Below, piece after piece: positions 37,810 through 46,346 of a stretch of 64,000 nt of DNA (position 1 is its first letter; every line of letters starts with the position of its first letter). The stretch comes from Desulfovibrio gilichinskyi (GTDB lineage Bacteria; Desulfobacterota; Desulfovibrionia; Desulfovibrionales; Desulfovibrionaceae): NCBI RefSeq assembly GCF_900177375.1, contig NZ_FWZU01000002.1, positions 124,001 through 188,000 of the forward strand. Reading direction: 5' to 3'. The position numbers were made by a program, and so were the translations under genes. The notes beneath the pieces are model-generated. The model saw only the letters and a program-made list of their open reading frames with translations, was not told where the DNA came from and searched no databases.

Positions 37810-39078
37810 ATGGCTTCATCTTCTGATCTTTTTAAACACGCGCAGGAAGTTCTACCCGGCGGTGTTAACAGCCCTGTCAGAGCTTGCAAGAGCGTCGGCT
37901 GTGATCCTCTTTTCATAGAAAAAGCAGACGGCAGTCGTATGTGGTCTGTCGACGGGCAGGAGCTCATCGATTACGTAATGAGTTGGGGCCCGATGATGCT
38001 CGGTCATGGGTATCAGCCTATTAAAGACGCTGCACATAAAGCCGTGGATATGGGCGCAAGTTATGGCGCACCGTGTCCTGATGAGATAACTCTTGCGGAA
38101 GAAATTATTAAAATGATTCCATCTATTGAGATGGTCCGTATGGTTAATTCCGGAACCGAAGCAACCATGAGTGCTCTGCGTCTTGCACGTGGCATAACCG
38201 GGAGAGATAAAGTCCTTAAATTCGAAGGATGTTATCACGGGCACAGTGATTGTTTTCTCGCCAGTGCCGGATCAGGACTCGCAACTTTTTCTATTCCCGG
38301 AACCCCCGGTGTTCCAGAAGGCACAGTTAAAGATACTTTGCTTGCTCCATACAATGATTTAGCCGCAGTTAGAGCCGTTTTTGAAAAAGAAGGCAAAAAC
38401 ATTGCTGCTATTATTGTAGAACCTGTTGCCGGAAACATGGGACTCGTCCTCCCTGCTGAAGGATTTTTACAGGGACTTCGCGATATTTGCGACGAGTACG
38501 GTGCACTTTTAATTTTCGATGAAGTGATCACCGGATTCAGAGTCTCCGCCGGCGGAGTACAGAAGCGTTTCGGAGTTGAAGCAGATCTGACTACTTTGGG
38601 TAAGATTATCGGTGGCGGTTTCCCCGTAGGAGCATACGGAGGAAAGAGTAAATTTATGAACCGTATTTCCCCTTGCGGTGACGTTTATCAGGCTGGAACT
38701 CTTTCCGGTAATCCTGTTGCCATGGCAGCAGGTATTGCTACTCTTCGTGCTTTACAGAAGCAGGACTACGAAGCTCTCGAAGCTCGCACGCTTAAGCTTG
38801 CACAGGATCTTAAAGCCGCACTCGAAGTGAACGGATTCAAAATGACTTTGAATCATATTGCCTCGATTTTTACCTTGTTCTTTACTGACAAGCCGGTAAC
38901 TGATTTTGCGTCTGCAAAGACTGGCGATGCTGATATTTATTCTGCTTTTTATCGCCATATGCGTGCAAAAGGTATTAACCTTGCTCCTTCAGCGTTTGAA
39001 TGTACTTTCACTTCTTTCGCGCACAGCGAAGCTGATTACGAAGCTACTCTTGAAGCTGTTAAAAGCTTTAAAGGTTAA
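37810..39078 (+). CDS. hemL: Glutamate-1-semialdehyde 2,1-aminomutase
   Basis: PLP enzyme that converts glutamate-1-semialdehyde to 5-aminolevulinate, the start of tetrapyrrole synthesis. It begins with [19 protein letters not shown], has [18 protein letters not shown] and [10 protein letters not shown] in the PLP site, [12 protein letters not shown], and the PLP lysine in [17 protein letters not shown] near residue 262. The length of 422 aa is typical. ATG at 37810 follows AGGAG at 37797-37801; a GTG at 37801 is in frame. The heme and cobalamin genes around it share its product. Confidence 0.97.
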   Translation: MASSSDLFKHAQEVLPGGVNSPVRACKSVGCDPLFIEKADGSRMWSVDGQELIDYVMSWGPMMLGHGYQPIKDAAHKAVDMGASYGAPCPDEITLAEEIIKMIPSIEMVRMVNSGTEATMSALRLARGITGRDKVLKFEGCYHGHSDCFLASAGSGLATFSIPGTPGVPEGTVKDTLLAPYNDLAAVRAVFEKEGKNIAAIIVEPVAGNMGLVLPAEGFLQGLRDICDEYGALLIFDEVITGFRVSAGGVQKRFGVEADLTTLGKIIGGGFPVGAYGGKSKFMNRISPCGDVYQAGTLSGNPVAMAAGIATLRALQKQDYEALEARTLKLAQDLKAALEVNGFKMTLNHIASIFTLFFTDKPVTDFASAKTGDADIYSAFYRHMRAKGINLAPSAFECTFTSFAHSEADYEATLEAVKSFKG

Positions 39079-39098
39079 TTTATTAAGAACTCTTTGAT

Positions 39099-39160
39099 GT
39101 CCAGAGTGGGAAATTTTTGTAAGAAGTTTCCCACTCTGGACTCCCCTTTCAAACTTTTTT
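39099..39160 (+). terminator. Terminator after hemL
   Basis: A perfect 15-bp inverted repeat, 39099-39113 with 39127-39141, loop of 13 bases. The T-run comes only about 15 bases further on, near 39154-39160. Confidence 0.7.
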
Positions 39161-39270
39161 TAGTAAGTTTTTACCTCTGCTAGTTTTAACCGAAGTTTCT
39201 TGCGCCTTGGTTGATGTTTCTATATGTTTCAAGGTAGTGAACTCAATAATCAAGGCTGGTTTTACGCGCC

Positions 39271-40542
39271 ATGTTGAAAAAAATATTAAATATGGTTTTG
39301 CTGCTTTTATGTCTGCTGACGATTCCGTCCGTTGCGGGTACAGCTAATAGTGCGGTGCGTTCCGGCCAGAATTCATCTGCTCCTTCCCCTTTTTCTTTTT
39401 CCGGAAGTTCCGGTTCTTATAAACTCGGTGATTCTGTTTTTAGCCTAAGCGCGCCAGGAGCTTTGACAGATGATCCGGACGACCAGAATAGTGATCCCAA
39501 ACTTCATAACACTGAATTCTCCTACAAAATTGACAACAAAGTTAGCGCGACTGTTTTGTCTACAAACTACCTTCTTGATAAAGAACTTGTTGAATTTGGC
39601 GGAAAATATAAATGGCTTGGCATGGATGATCGATGGGCCGGAGTTGCGGATATAACAGGATCAAGTAACTTTTTACAGCTCTCCACGTCCCATGCGTTTT
39701 TGCTGAGTGATGACACTGGCGAAGGGCTTGGTCTCATGCGTTTTTCCCTTGCGTATCTTGAAAAAGAGATAAAACAGGATTTTGATTTTAGCGGAACACA
39801 GAAATACCGTATGCCTCAGTATAATATCGGCGCAAAATATGAAAAAGAGTTTGAACCGATTGAAGATTTTTATAGCGTGTTTGAAGGAAGCTACAATTAT
39901 TACTATGCTGACGGGGCAAGTCTGATCCCGGAGAAAGCAATGGCTGCTGCAGATACGACCACTGCTTTTGTAGGATTCGGAGGCGGTAGCCAGCATGTCG
40001 CCAAGATACGGAATAATTTCGGCAATGATTGGTTCAAAGTCTCTGGCGGACTTGGTATTGAATATACGCAGTTTAATTCCGTGTCGGATGTTGATCTGGG
40101 GCGCGAAGATGTAGCCCGTCTGACCACAGAACTTGGCGGAACTGTTAATGTTCTTGACTGGTTGCAACTGGATAGCGGCTGGAAATGGTCCGATATGCAG
40201 TCCGTCTATCGCGGTGGAATTAATGCTGATGCCGGACCTGCTGTAGTCGCATTCAAGGCGAAAAAAGTTGAGAATCGTTTTGCTGTAGATGATGAAAGGC
40301 TTGCTTTAGAACTTAATTTCCCTCTCTGGGATATAGTTTCATTTTTCAAAGGAGATTTGAATCAGGCGTTCCGCGGGGATCATAAAAAGTTGAATTTTAG
40401 TGATAATCTTAAATTCTCCGCTGAGAATCCCGCTCCTGTAAGGTTCAGCAGTGCTATGACTGATGCAGGTAGAGTTGAAGGCAGTGCTGATAAAGTTATC
40501 AAAGTTCACCGTTTTAAAGAGCGGAGTATTGCCGGTAACTAG
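39271..40542 (+). CDS. Putative secreted/outer-membrane beta-barrel-like protein
   Basis: A 423-aa protein with a signal peptide (hydrophobic run LNMVLLLLCLLTIPSVAG) and a Ser/Pro/Gly-rich segment to about residue 55. The rest alternates hydrophobic and polar residues in many short strands (for example YNIGAKYEKEF, YSVFEGSYNYYYAD, FKVSGGLGIEYTQF, LQLDSGWKWSDMQ), as in outer-membrane barrels. The last residue is not the usual aromatic and a tail of about 60 residues is not strand-like. I do not recognise a family. It has no clear ribosome site, so the exact start is uncertain. It is between hemL and cbiG but has no visible link to tetrapyrroles. Confidence 0.75.
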   Translation: MLKKILNMVLLLLCLLTIPSVAGTANSAVRSGQNSSAPSPFSFSGSSGSYKLGDSVFSLSAPGALTDDPDDQNSDPKLHNTEFSYKIDNKVSATVLSTNYLLDKELVEFGGKYKWLGMDDRWAGVADITGSSNFLQLSTSHAFLLSDDTGEGLGLMRFSLAYLEKEIKQDFDFSGTQKYRMPQYNIGAKYEKEFEPIEDFYSVFEGSYNYYYADGASLIPEKAMAAADTTTAFVGFGGGSQHVAKIRNNFGNDWFKVSGGLGIEYTQFNSVSDVDLGREDVARLTTELGGTVNVLDWLQLDSGWKWSDMQSVYRGGINADAGPAVVAFKAKKVENRFAVDDERLALELNFPLWDIVSFFKGDLNQAFRGDHKKLNFSDNLKFSAENPAPVRFSSAMTDAGRVEGSADKVIKVHRFKERSIAGN

Positions 40543-40629
40543 CTGAGGCCGGTCTGTCTGTAGTCTTTTCGAATCTGCCATGTTCTCTTCTCCTTTGCTT
40601 TGTTTATCTTTTTTCCGTATTTACTTCTT

Positions 40630-41673
40630 ATGAGCAATTCTAAAACAGCTATTTATTCCCTCACTGCAAAAGGTGCAGACCTTGCGCGTAAAATTGCGTT
40701 TGCAACAGGCTCGGTTTCATACGTCCTAGAGCGTTATGCTGAAGAAAGTGATATACCGTTCACTGGATTCACGTCTCTCATTTCAGATACTTTTTCTGCT
40801 TATGAATCACATATTTTTATTATGGCTTCGGGTATTGTTGTTCGGGCGATAGCTCCGCATTTAAAATCAAAGGATACCGACCCCGCTGTAGTTGTACTTG
40901 ATCAGGAAGGGCGATTTGCAATTTCGCTTGTTTCCGGTCATTTAGGCGGTGCTAATGAGCTTGCCCGTATGGTTGCAGGTCAGATCGGAGCGACTGCTGT
41001 TATTACAACCGCTACGGATTGTGCCGGGGTTCCTTCAATCGATATGCTTGCACGTGCCAGCGGGTTGGTAATCGGTGATACAGGCTCAATTAAGCATGTA
41101 AATTCGGCTTTGCTTGATGGTGATAAAGTAGGGGTATATGACCCTGAAATATTTCTGAATATAGACGGGCTAAGTGAGTTTTTTTATAAAGTTGATAACG
41201 TTGCAGATCTTGATGAATTGCGATGCGGTGTCTGCATTGATTGGCGCATTCACGATTTGCCTGAAAACGTGCTGAAACTTTATCCGAAGTGTTTACGGCT
41301 CGGAGTAGGATGTCGCAGAGGCGTGCCGGCTGAAGAGATTAATGCGCTGGTAACGGATGTTCTGGCGGATCATGGAATTGCTCTGCAATCAATTGTTTCA
41401 CTTGGAACTATAGATGCGAAAAATGATGAAGTAGGAATGCTTGAATTTGCACGGCAGAAGAACTTGAAAATAAATTTTTTCAGTGCAGATGAATTAGAAG
41501 AAATTAAAGGAACCACTCCTTCGGGACTGGTGATGAAACATATGGGAGTTGGCAGTGTATGCGAAGCAGCAGCAATGAAACAGTCCGGGGGGGACAATCT
41601 GATTGTCCCGAAGAAAAAAAGTGCACGGGTGACAATGTCTCTGGCCAAGGATGTGCGGGTAAAGGGTGTTTAA
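40630..41673 (+). CDS. cbiG: Cobalt-precorrin 5A hydrolase
   Basis: Anaerobic cobalamin pathway enzyme that opens the ring delta-lactone of cobalt-precorrin-5A and releases acetaldehyde. The 347-aa chain has the CbiG central core (HIFIMASGIVVRAIAPHL and SLVSGHLGGANELARMVA at about residues 55-115, TTATDCAGVPSIDMLA) and the C-terminal CbiG domain (LGVGCRRGVPAEEINALV near residue 218, VSLGTIDAKNDEVGM). ATG at 40630 gives the expected N-terminus; a TTG at 40600 is open upstream. No strong ribosome site is seen. Its last 115 bases overlap cobJ in another frame. Confidence 0.92.
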   Translation: MSNSKTAIYSLTAKGADLARKIAFATGSVSYVLERYAEESDIPFTGFTSLISDTFSAYESHIFIMASGIVVRAIAPHLKSKDTDPAVVVLDQEGRFAISLVSGHLGGANELARMVAGQIGATAVITTATDCAGVPSIDMLARASGLVIGDTGSIKHVNSALLDGDKVGVYDPEIFLNIDGLSEFFYKVDNVADLDELRCGVCIDWRIHDLPENVLKLYPKCLRLGVGCRRGVPAEEINALVTDVLADHGIALQSIVSLGTIDAKNDEVGMLEFARQKNLKINFFSADELEEIKGTTPSGLVMKHMGVGSVCEAAAMKQSGGDNLIVPKKKSARVTMSLAKDVRVKGV

Positions 41674-42413
41674 AAATAGTCGGCCTCGGCCCCGGTGATG
41701 AATGTTTAATGTCGCCGCATGCACGTGAAGCTATCCATCTGGCTGACGTTGTGGTAGGGTACACAGGCTATATAAAATTAATTGCTCCGGATTTGCTTGA
41801 GGGTAAAGATGTTTTATCCACAGGTATGATGGCGGAAGTTGAGAGATGTCGTAGGGCTGTTGATGAAGCCGTGGCCGGAAGAAATGTTGCAATGGTTTGC
41901 AGCGGCGATCCCGGCATCTATGCCATGGCCGGGCTTGTTATGGAACTTTTGGAAACACACGATTTTTTCAGTGATATCTGTTTTGAAGTTATCCCGGGTA
42001 TTCCGGCTTTCGCTGCTGCGGCAGCTTTGCTAGGAGCCCCGCTTATGCACGATTTTGCCTCTGTCAGTTTAAGTGATCTGCTTACGCCTTGGGATAAGAT
42101 TGAAAAACGGATCAGGTGTGCGGCTGATGCCGACTTTGTAATCGCAATTTATAATCCCCGTTCTAAAAAAAGAGCCGGACATTTAATTGATGCTATAAAT
42201 ATTATAAAGTTATTCAGACGCGGATCAACACCTGTCGGGATTGTAAACAGGGCTTATCGTGAAGGCCAAAAGGTTCAATTAGTGACTCTTGATACCGTGA
42301 ATGAACAGGATGTTGATATGCAAACTGTTTTGATTATTGGTAATTCTTCAACTAGAGAAGTTGCCGGTAAAATGCTGACCCCGCGCGGTTATGCCGGAAA
42401 GTACGACATATAA
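41559..42413 (+). CDS. cobJ: Precorrin-3B C17-methyltransferase (CobJ/CbiH)
   Basis: SAM-dependent methyltransferase that methylates C17 with ring contraction. The family-like sequence begins at KIVGLGPGDECLMSPHA (residue 38 onward), with VVGYTGYIKL, GRNVAMVCSGDPGIYAMAG and EVIPGIPAFAAAAALLGAPL following. The first 36 residues, cysteine-rich and unlike the family, are read in the 115-bp overlap with the end of cbiG. There is no ATG, GTG or TTG nearer the conserved start, so the ATG at 41559 (GGGAG 10 bases upstream) must be used, or the product arises by a frameshift from cbiG. A run of seven G lies at 41587-41593 in the overlap. Confidence 0.9.
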   Translation: MRSSSNETVRGGQSDCPEEKKCTGDNVSGQGCAGKGCLKIVGLGPGDECLMSPHAREAIHLADVVVGYTGYIKLIAPDLLEGKDVLSTGMMAEVERCRRAVDEAVAGRNVAMVCSGDPGIYAMAGLVMELLETHDFFSDICFEVIPGIPAFAAAAALLGAPLMHDFASVSLSDLLTPWDKIEKRIRCAADADFVIAIYNPRSKKRAGHLIDAINIIKLFRRGSTPVGIVNRAYREGQKVQLVTLDTVNEQDVDMQTVLIIGNSSTREVAGKMLTPRGYAGKYDI

Positions 42414-42471
42414 TAATTCTAAAAAGTTTTTTATTTAATAGCAGTTAATGGATTGTTTTTATTGAGTGTGC

Positions 42472-42499
42472 TTGACATGGTTTTTTTTCTAAATTAAAT
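42472..42499 (+). promoter_or_regulatory. Candidate promoter of cytochrome c3
   Basis: TTGACA at 42472-42477, then 16 bases including a run of eight T, then TTAAAT at 42494-42499. It lies about 50 bp before the cytochrome start codon, in a 138-bp gap after cobJ. Confidence 0.5.
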
Positions 42500-42551
42500 C
42501 TCCAAGAAGACTGTAATTAGGTTAACGTTATTTTAATGGAGGAAAATTAGG

Positions 42552-42953
42552 ATGAAAAAGACCTTATTGATTTGTATGGTTACAGCTGCATTGGTATGTG
42601 CGTTTGCACTTCCATCTTTGTATGCTGTAGACGCTCCCGGCGATTTGGTTATTAAAGCGCCTGCCGGCACTAAGATGACCAAAGAACCTGTTAATTTCTC
42701 ACACAAAGGACATGCTGCTCTTGACTGTAAAAAGTGTCATCACAAATGGGATGGTGCCGGTGCAATTAAGAAATGTGATTCTGAAGGATGTCATATCGAC
42801 ACAAGCAAAGAAGGTAAGAGTGCTCCAACTTCTTACTACTCCGCTTTTCATGGTAAAGCAGATAACAGCTGCGTAGGCTGTCATAAAGCTATGAAGAAAG
42901 ATAAAGCTAAGACTGGTCCTACCAAATGTAGCGATTGTCATCCTAAGAAGTAA
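42552..42953 (+). CDS. Tetraheme class III cytochrome c3, periplasmic
   Basis: Periplasmic electron carrier between hydrogenases/formate dehydrogenases and membrane complexes in Desulfovibrio. The 133-aa precursor has a signal peptide ending near SLYA. Heme sites are CKKCHH, CDSEGCH (CX4CH), CVGCH and CSDCH. The histidines of VNFSHKGH and YYSAFH correspond to distal ligands. The fourth site is CX2CH, where the D. vulgaris type I protein has CX4CH as I recall it. It comes after the cbiG-cobJ genes as I recall from D. vulgaris, and has its own promoter and terminator. Confidence 0.94.
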   Translation: MKKTLLICMVTAALVCAFALPSLYAVDAPGDLVIKAPAGTKMTKEPVNFSHKGHAALDCKKCHHKWDGAGAIKKCDSEGCHIDTSKEGKSAPTSYYSAFHGKADNSCVGCHKAMKKDKAKTGPTKCSDCHPKK

Positions 42954-42973
42954 GTCTTCTTGATTTTGTAATG

Positions 42974-42999
42974 AAAGGGGGCTTGCGAGCCCCCTTTTT
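42974..42999 (+). terminator. Rho-independent terminator after cytochrome c3
   Basis: GGGGGCT at 42977-42983 pairs with AGCCCCC at 42988-42994 with a TGCG loop, then TTTTT. Confidence 0.92.
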
Positions 43000-43021
43000 A
43001 AATTTTCACAGAGGGTAAGCT

Positions 43022-45118
43022 ATGACCCCGGATTCACCGGATAAGCAGGCAAAGGAAGAGGTTCTTGACCTTAATGATATTGCGGAAGAAATTGTCACGG
43101 ACGATGCTTCTGGAGTTCATGATGTAGATGCAAGTTTTGAGCAGGAACTCGAAGACCTTTTTTCCGAAGATCTGGAGCTTGAAGAGCCCGCTGTCGGTAA
43201 AATCGAAGAAGATTCAGAGGATGATGATCTTCTTGTTCTCGATGATGTTGTCGAAGATGGCGAAGACGTGCTTGAACTTGATGATGTTGTCGAAGATGGC
43301 GAAGACGTTCTCGATCTCGATGATGTTGTCGAAGAGGGTGAAGACGTTCTCGATCTTGATGATGTTGTCGAAGAGAACGAAGACGTACTTGATCTTGATG
43401 ATGTTTTAAATGAAGCTGGAGAATTGGAATCTGCCGATTCTGATTCTGATACAGATGCAATGTTGGAAAATTTTGATCTTGGCGAAGAATCACTTATGGC
43501 TGCCGAAGGTGATTTCGCTGAAGGTGAGGTTGATGCTGAGGGATTAGATAATATTATCGACGGACTTGGCGGTGACAGCACTGTCGCCGCTGACGACAAA
43601 GACGATATTGATAATTTATTTGACGGCGACACAGATGTCGCAGCCCTTGATCAACTGCTGCAAGATTCCGGTGATGATAACGAAACTGATGAACTGGATG
43701 ATCTGCTCGGTGAAGTTTCAGATGATGTGGATCTTTCCGGACTCGGCGAAGATGTCCTTGCAGATGAAGATATCGAAAGTCTGCTGTCTGACGATGCAGA
43801 TCTTGAAGAGCTTTCGGAAGAAGGACTCGATCCTTTAGAAGCTGATGAACATGACGCTGTAAACGGGCCGGTTGAAGCTTCTGAAACCACTGAAGTGCCA
43901 GAAGTTGAGATAGCAGAAGATTCAGAAGCCGAAGAGACTGCAACTCTTGAAGATTCAGAAACTGAAGACGCTTCAGAGCTCAGTGAAGAAATTTTAGGAG
44001 ATGTCTTTCTTGATGATGATCTTGACTCAATTCTTGAAGAAAAAAATGCAGATTTGGATGAACCCTCTGATGCAGATGCCGTCGATCTTGATAAAGATAT
44101 GGACGTATCAGAACTTAATAAGCTTAATGAATTAGATGATAGTGATGATATCCAGCTTGATGATGACGATATTGATTTAGGTGAATTACTTGAAGATGTT
44201 GAAATAGATCTATCTGATCTTGATGAAGATGATATTTTGCCGGTTGATGAGTCCGGAGCGATTGTGACAGTTGCGGCTGTAAATGAGCTGGCTGATAAAA
44301 TTGATTCGTTTGATTCAGAATTAGCTAAACTTAAAGATCTTATTGACTCTACTGCGGCCGGATACACAGAAGCAAATCTTGAAGAAAAAGCGGTGCTGGC
44401 TGAAAAGCGGGCTGAAGACCTTGAGGTCGCTCTTGCCGAGTCTTCTGAAAGAATTATTGCTCTTGAAGAAAAAGCAGTGCTGGCTGAAAAGCGGGCTGAG
44501 GACCTTGAGGTCGCTCTTGCTCAGTCTTCTGAAAGAATTATTGCTCTTGAAGAAAAAACTGTTCAGATTGGTTCACTTGAGGACACTGTTTCATCTTTGA
44601 TGGCTTCAATTCAGGGACTTGAAGAACGGCTGTCCAGTGGAGAGATTGAGTCTGTTGTCGGACAGAGATTAAGCGAAACACTGAAGGCTGATTCTCCGAC
44701 AGTTGCTGCCGTTGCGGTTGCTGCCGCTGACGAAATCCAGGAACGAGTCGAGGAATGGGTTCAGACCGGAATGCTCGATATTAAGGCTGATGTCGCTGAG
44801 AAAATTACAGCTTTAGAAGAAAAACTTAATGCCGAGCCTGATATGGCGGAACTTGTAAGTAAAGAGCTTGAAAAAGAACTTGATCCTGAGTCTACCTCCT
44901 TCTATCGCATCAAGAGTCGACTCACAGAAGATATTGAGGATTATTTAACTCCGCGCTTGATTGAAAAAATAGAAGAGATGAAAGGTGATGTCGAAGACAA
45001 TTTCAAATCTACTATTGATGAAATTCTTGCTGAAAAGCTCGAAAGATCAGTCCCTGCTGAAGCAGCGCGGATTATCAGAGAAGAGATTGCGGCTCTTGCC
45101 CGCGATTTTGACGAATAG
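43022..45118 (+). CDS. Very acidic repeat protein with coiled-coil C-terminus, unknown function
   Basis: A 698-aa protein without signal peptide or membrane segment. About residues 1-420 are Asp/Glu-rich; residues 73-126 hold about four copies of a 13-residue unit LDDVVEDGEDVLE, matching a 39-bp DNA repeat. After a neutral stretch, residues 454-509 hold two 28-residue copies of EKAVLAEKRAEDLEVALAxS, four heptads each, so a parallel coiled coil is likely. The end (residues 590-698) is helical with long charged runs. It resembles no enzyme; a scaffold, polar organiser or cation-binding role is possible. GAGGGT precedes the ATG. A single-gene unit closed by terminators at 45147 and 45286. Confidence 0.85.
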   Translation: MTPDSPDKQAKEEVLDLNDIAEEIVTDDASGVHDVDASFEQELEDLFSEDLELEEPAVGKIEEDSEDDDLLVLDDVVEDGEDVLELDDVVEDGEDVLDLDDVVEEGEDVLDLDDVVEENEDVLDLDDVLNEAGELESADSDSDTDAMLENFDLGEESLMAAEGDFAEGEVDAEGLDNIIDGLGGDSTVAADDKDDIDNLFDGDTDVAALDQLLQDSGDDNETDELDDLLGEVSDDVDLSGLGEDVLADEDIESLLSDDADLEELSEEGLDPLEADEHDAVNGPVEASETTEVPEVEIAEDSEAEETATLEDSETEDASELSEEILGDVFLDDDLDSILEEKNADLDEPSDADAVDLDKDMDVSELNKLNELDDSDDIQLDDDDIDLGELLEDVEIDLSDLDEDDILPVDESGAIVTVAAVNELADKIDSFDSELAKLKDLIDSTAAGYTEANLEEKAVLAEKRAEDLEVALAESSERIIALEEKAVLAEKRAEDLEVALAQSSERIIALEEKTVQIGSLEDTVSSLMASIQGLEERLSSGEIESVVGQRLSETLKADSPTVAAVAVAAADEIQERVEEWVQTGMLDIKADVAEKITALEEKLNAEPDMAELVSKELEKELDPESTSFYRIKSRLTEDIEDYLTPRLIEKIEEMKGDVEDNFKSTIDEILAEKLERSVPAEAARIIREEIAALARDFDE
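43239..43394 (+). repeat. 39-bp tandem repeat inside the acidic protein gene
   Basis: Four tandem units of about 39 bp, each coding LDDVVEDGEDVLE or a near variant, followed by a partial unit LDDVLNEAGE. The units are nearly identical in DNA, e.g. GATGATGTTGTCGAAGA, so they are recent or homogenised. Confidence 0.85.
44381..44548 (+). repeat. 84-bp tandem repeat coding for four-heptad coiled-coil units
   Basis: Two near-identical 84-bp copies start at 44381 and 44465; a third partial copy begins at 44549. Each codes 28 residues, exactly four heptads. Confidence 0.85.
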
Positions 45119-45146
45119 AAATTATAAAAAAATCAGATTAATTGAC

Positions 45147-45180
45147 GGTCCGCTGGAGTAATCTTCCAGCGGACCTCTTT
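45147..45180 (+). terminator. Terminator after the acidic protein gene
   Basis: GGTCCGCTGGA at 45147-45157 pairs perfectly with TCCAGCGGACC at 45165-45175, followed by TCTTT. Confidence 0.85.
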
Positions 45181-45285
45181 GATTTATATGGCTTTAATTA
45201 TTGAGGTTTAACCTATATTCCACCGCCGTCCTGTTCCTATTTGTGTATTAATATGCGGGTCGACTAAATAGGGGTCTCATGTTAA

Positions 45286-45322
45286 AGAGCCTCTCAAAAG
45301 AGAGGGGCTTTTAAGTTTTTTT
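45286..45322 (+). terminator. Second terminator-like hairpin before menG
   Basis: AGCCTCTC at 45288-45295 and GAGAGGGGCT at 45300-45309 form a stem with a small bulge, followed by T-rich sequence from 45310. About 105 bp of unannotated sequence separates it from the first terminator, enough for a small RNA, but no promoter is clear there. Confidence 0.5.
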
Positions 45323-45328
45323 CTTTTT

Positions 45329-45387
45329 ACCCGCCCGGTAGCCCTGCCTGTGGAGGTCGTGGCCATTTCCCCCCGGGCGGGGTTTTT
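45329..45387 (+). promoter_or_regulatory. Structured leader with terminator-like hairpin before the small ORF/menG
   Basis: ACCCGCCCGG at 45329-45338 can pair with CCGGGCGGGGT at 45373-45383, leaving a GC-rich inner region of about 34 bases, and a run of five T (45383-45387) follows. The ribosome site AAGGAGG of the next ORF is only about 10 bases further on. This layout looks like transcription attenuation or a small riboswitch. I do not recognise a known class. Confidence 0.4.
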
Positions 45388-45409
45388 CAGCGTAAGAAGG
45401 AGGCATATT

Positions 45410-45592
45410 ATGGATAAAATTGAGAAGCAGGCTTTGCAGGTAACTAAAGAGATCATAGTGAAATTTATTGAAGTGGGAAGAATTTCTCCTTCTAATTTCT
45501 CTGAGACTTTCAGTTCTATCTATGCCGATGTTATCGCGTCTGTCAGGGCTCAGCAGATCAAAGAGGAAGACGTCCGTGGAGAATCTGAGTAG
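45410..45592 (+). CDS. Small conserved-looking protein before menG, 60 aa
   Basis: Starts at ATG 45410 behind AAGGAGG. It is a short soluble helical protein with VTKEIIVKFIEVGRISPSNF and a second helix IYADVIASVRAQQIKEED. I recall similar short proteins in Desulfovibrio, annotated as hypothetical, with the same GRISPSNF motif. Function unknown. Its TAG is followed immediately by the menG ATG, so it is translated in the same unit and controlled by the structured leader just upstream. Confidence 0.75.
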   Translation: MDKIEKQALQVTKEIIVKFIEVGRISPSNFSETFSSIYADVIASVRAQQIKEEDVRGESE

Positions 45593-46327
45593 ATGCAGGG
45601 TCAGACTCATCAGGAGCACGGTAAAAAAGTTGCGGCCATGTTTGGACGCATTGCCGGGTGGTACGATTTTCTGAATCACGCTTTGAGCGCAGGGCAGGAC
45701 ATATACTGGCGATACAGACTGGTTAAACTGGTCCGTCCCGCTAAAAACGGTTTGGTCCTTGATCTCGCTGCCGGAACTCTTGATGTTTCTGTGGAGCTTG
45801 TAAAACAGTATCCGGACATCAAAGTTCTCGCTATGGATTTTGCGTTTCCCATGCTCGCCTGTGGCAAATCTAAGAAATTAGAAGGCAAATATGAGAGTAC
45901 AAGAGGAAATCAAATTGCCGCCGTGCAGGCTGACGGAAAGAAACTTCCTCTTCCTGATTCATGTCTTGACGGAGCAACTATAGCATTTGGAATTCGTAAT
46001 ATTCTTCCACGCGAAGAAGCATATAAAGAAATTTTGCGCACACTGAAACCCGGTGCAAGATTTTGCATTCTTGAATTCGGTTCAGGACGTAAACGCATAT
46101 GGAAAGGGTTCTACAATTTTTATTTGAACAGAATTCTGCCGCTCCTAGGAAAGATCGTCTCCGGAGATTCTGGAGCGTATACCTATTTGGCAGATACAAT
46201 CCGTTCTTTTCCTGATGAGAGAACTTTAGGCACAGAACTTCGTAACTCCGGTTTTGACAGAGTTATGTTTGTCCCGCTGCTTTCAGGCATCGTGTATATC
46301 CACGTTGCTGAAAAACCGGCAGATTAG
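45593..46327 (+). CDS. menG: Demethylmenaquinone/ubiquinone C-methyltransferase family protein
   Basis: SAM-dependent methyltransferase for the last step of menaquinone synthesis. It has the UbiE/MenG opening KVAAMFGRIAGWYDFLNHALS, the SAM motif LDLAAGTLDVS near residue 57, the block FGIRNILPREEAYKE and the C-terminal VSGDSGAYTYLADTI. The SAM motif reads AAGT where the family usually has GGT or GTG. The start abuts the stop of the small ORF. With mqnB and the polyprenyl synthase nearby it points to the futalosine menaquinone route, the quinone used by the fumarate reductase. Confidence 0.92.
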   Translation: MQGQTHQEHGKKVAAMFGRIAGWYDFLNHALSAGQDIYWRYRLVKLVRPAKNGLVLDLAAGTLDVSVELVKQYPDIKVLAMDFAFPMLACGKSKKLEGKYESTRGNQIAAVQADGKKLPLPDSCLDGATIAFGIRNILPREEAYKEILRTLKPGARFCILEFGSGRKRIWKGFYNFYLNRILPLLGKIVSGDSGAYTYLADTIRSFPDERTLGTELRNSGFDRVMFVPLLSGIVYIHVAEKPAD

Positions 46328-46346
46328 AACCGCCTAAGCAGAGTAG

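Noticed and set aside
43095-44367. Long minus- and plus-strand frames inside the acidic gene, rich in Ser, His or Leu
   Set aside because: They are shadows created by the Asp/Glu repeat codons.
45181-45285. tRNA gene between the two terminators after the acidic protein
   Set aside because: No cloverleaf or CCA-like 3' end could be made from the sequence.
45311-45679. 122-aa minus-strand frame over the menG leader
   Set aside because: Opposite the small ORF and menG start; composition is of a shadow frame.
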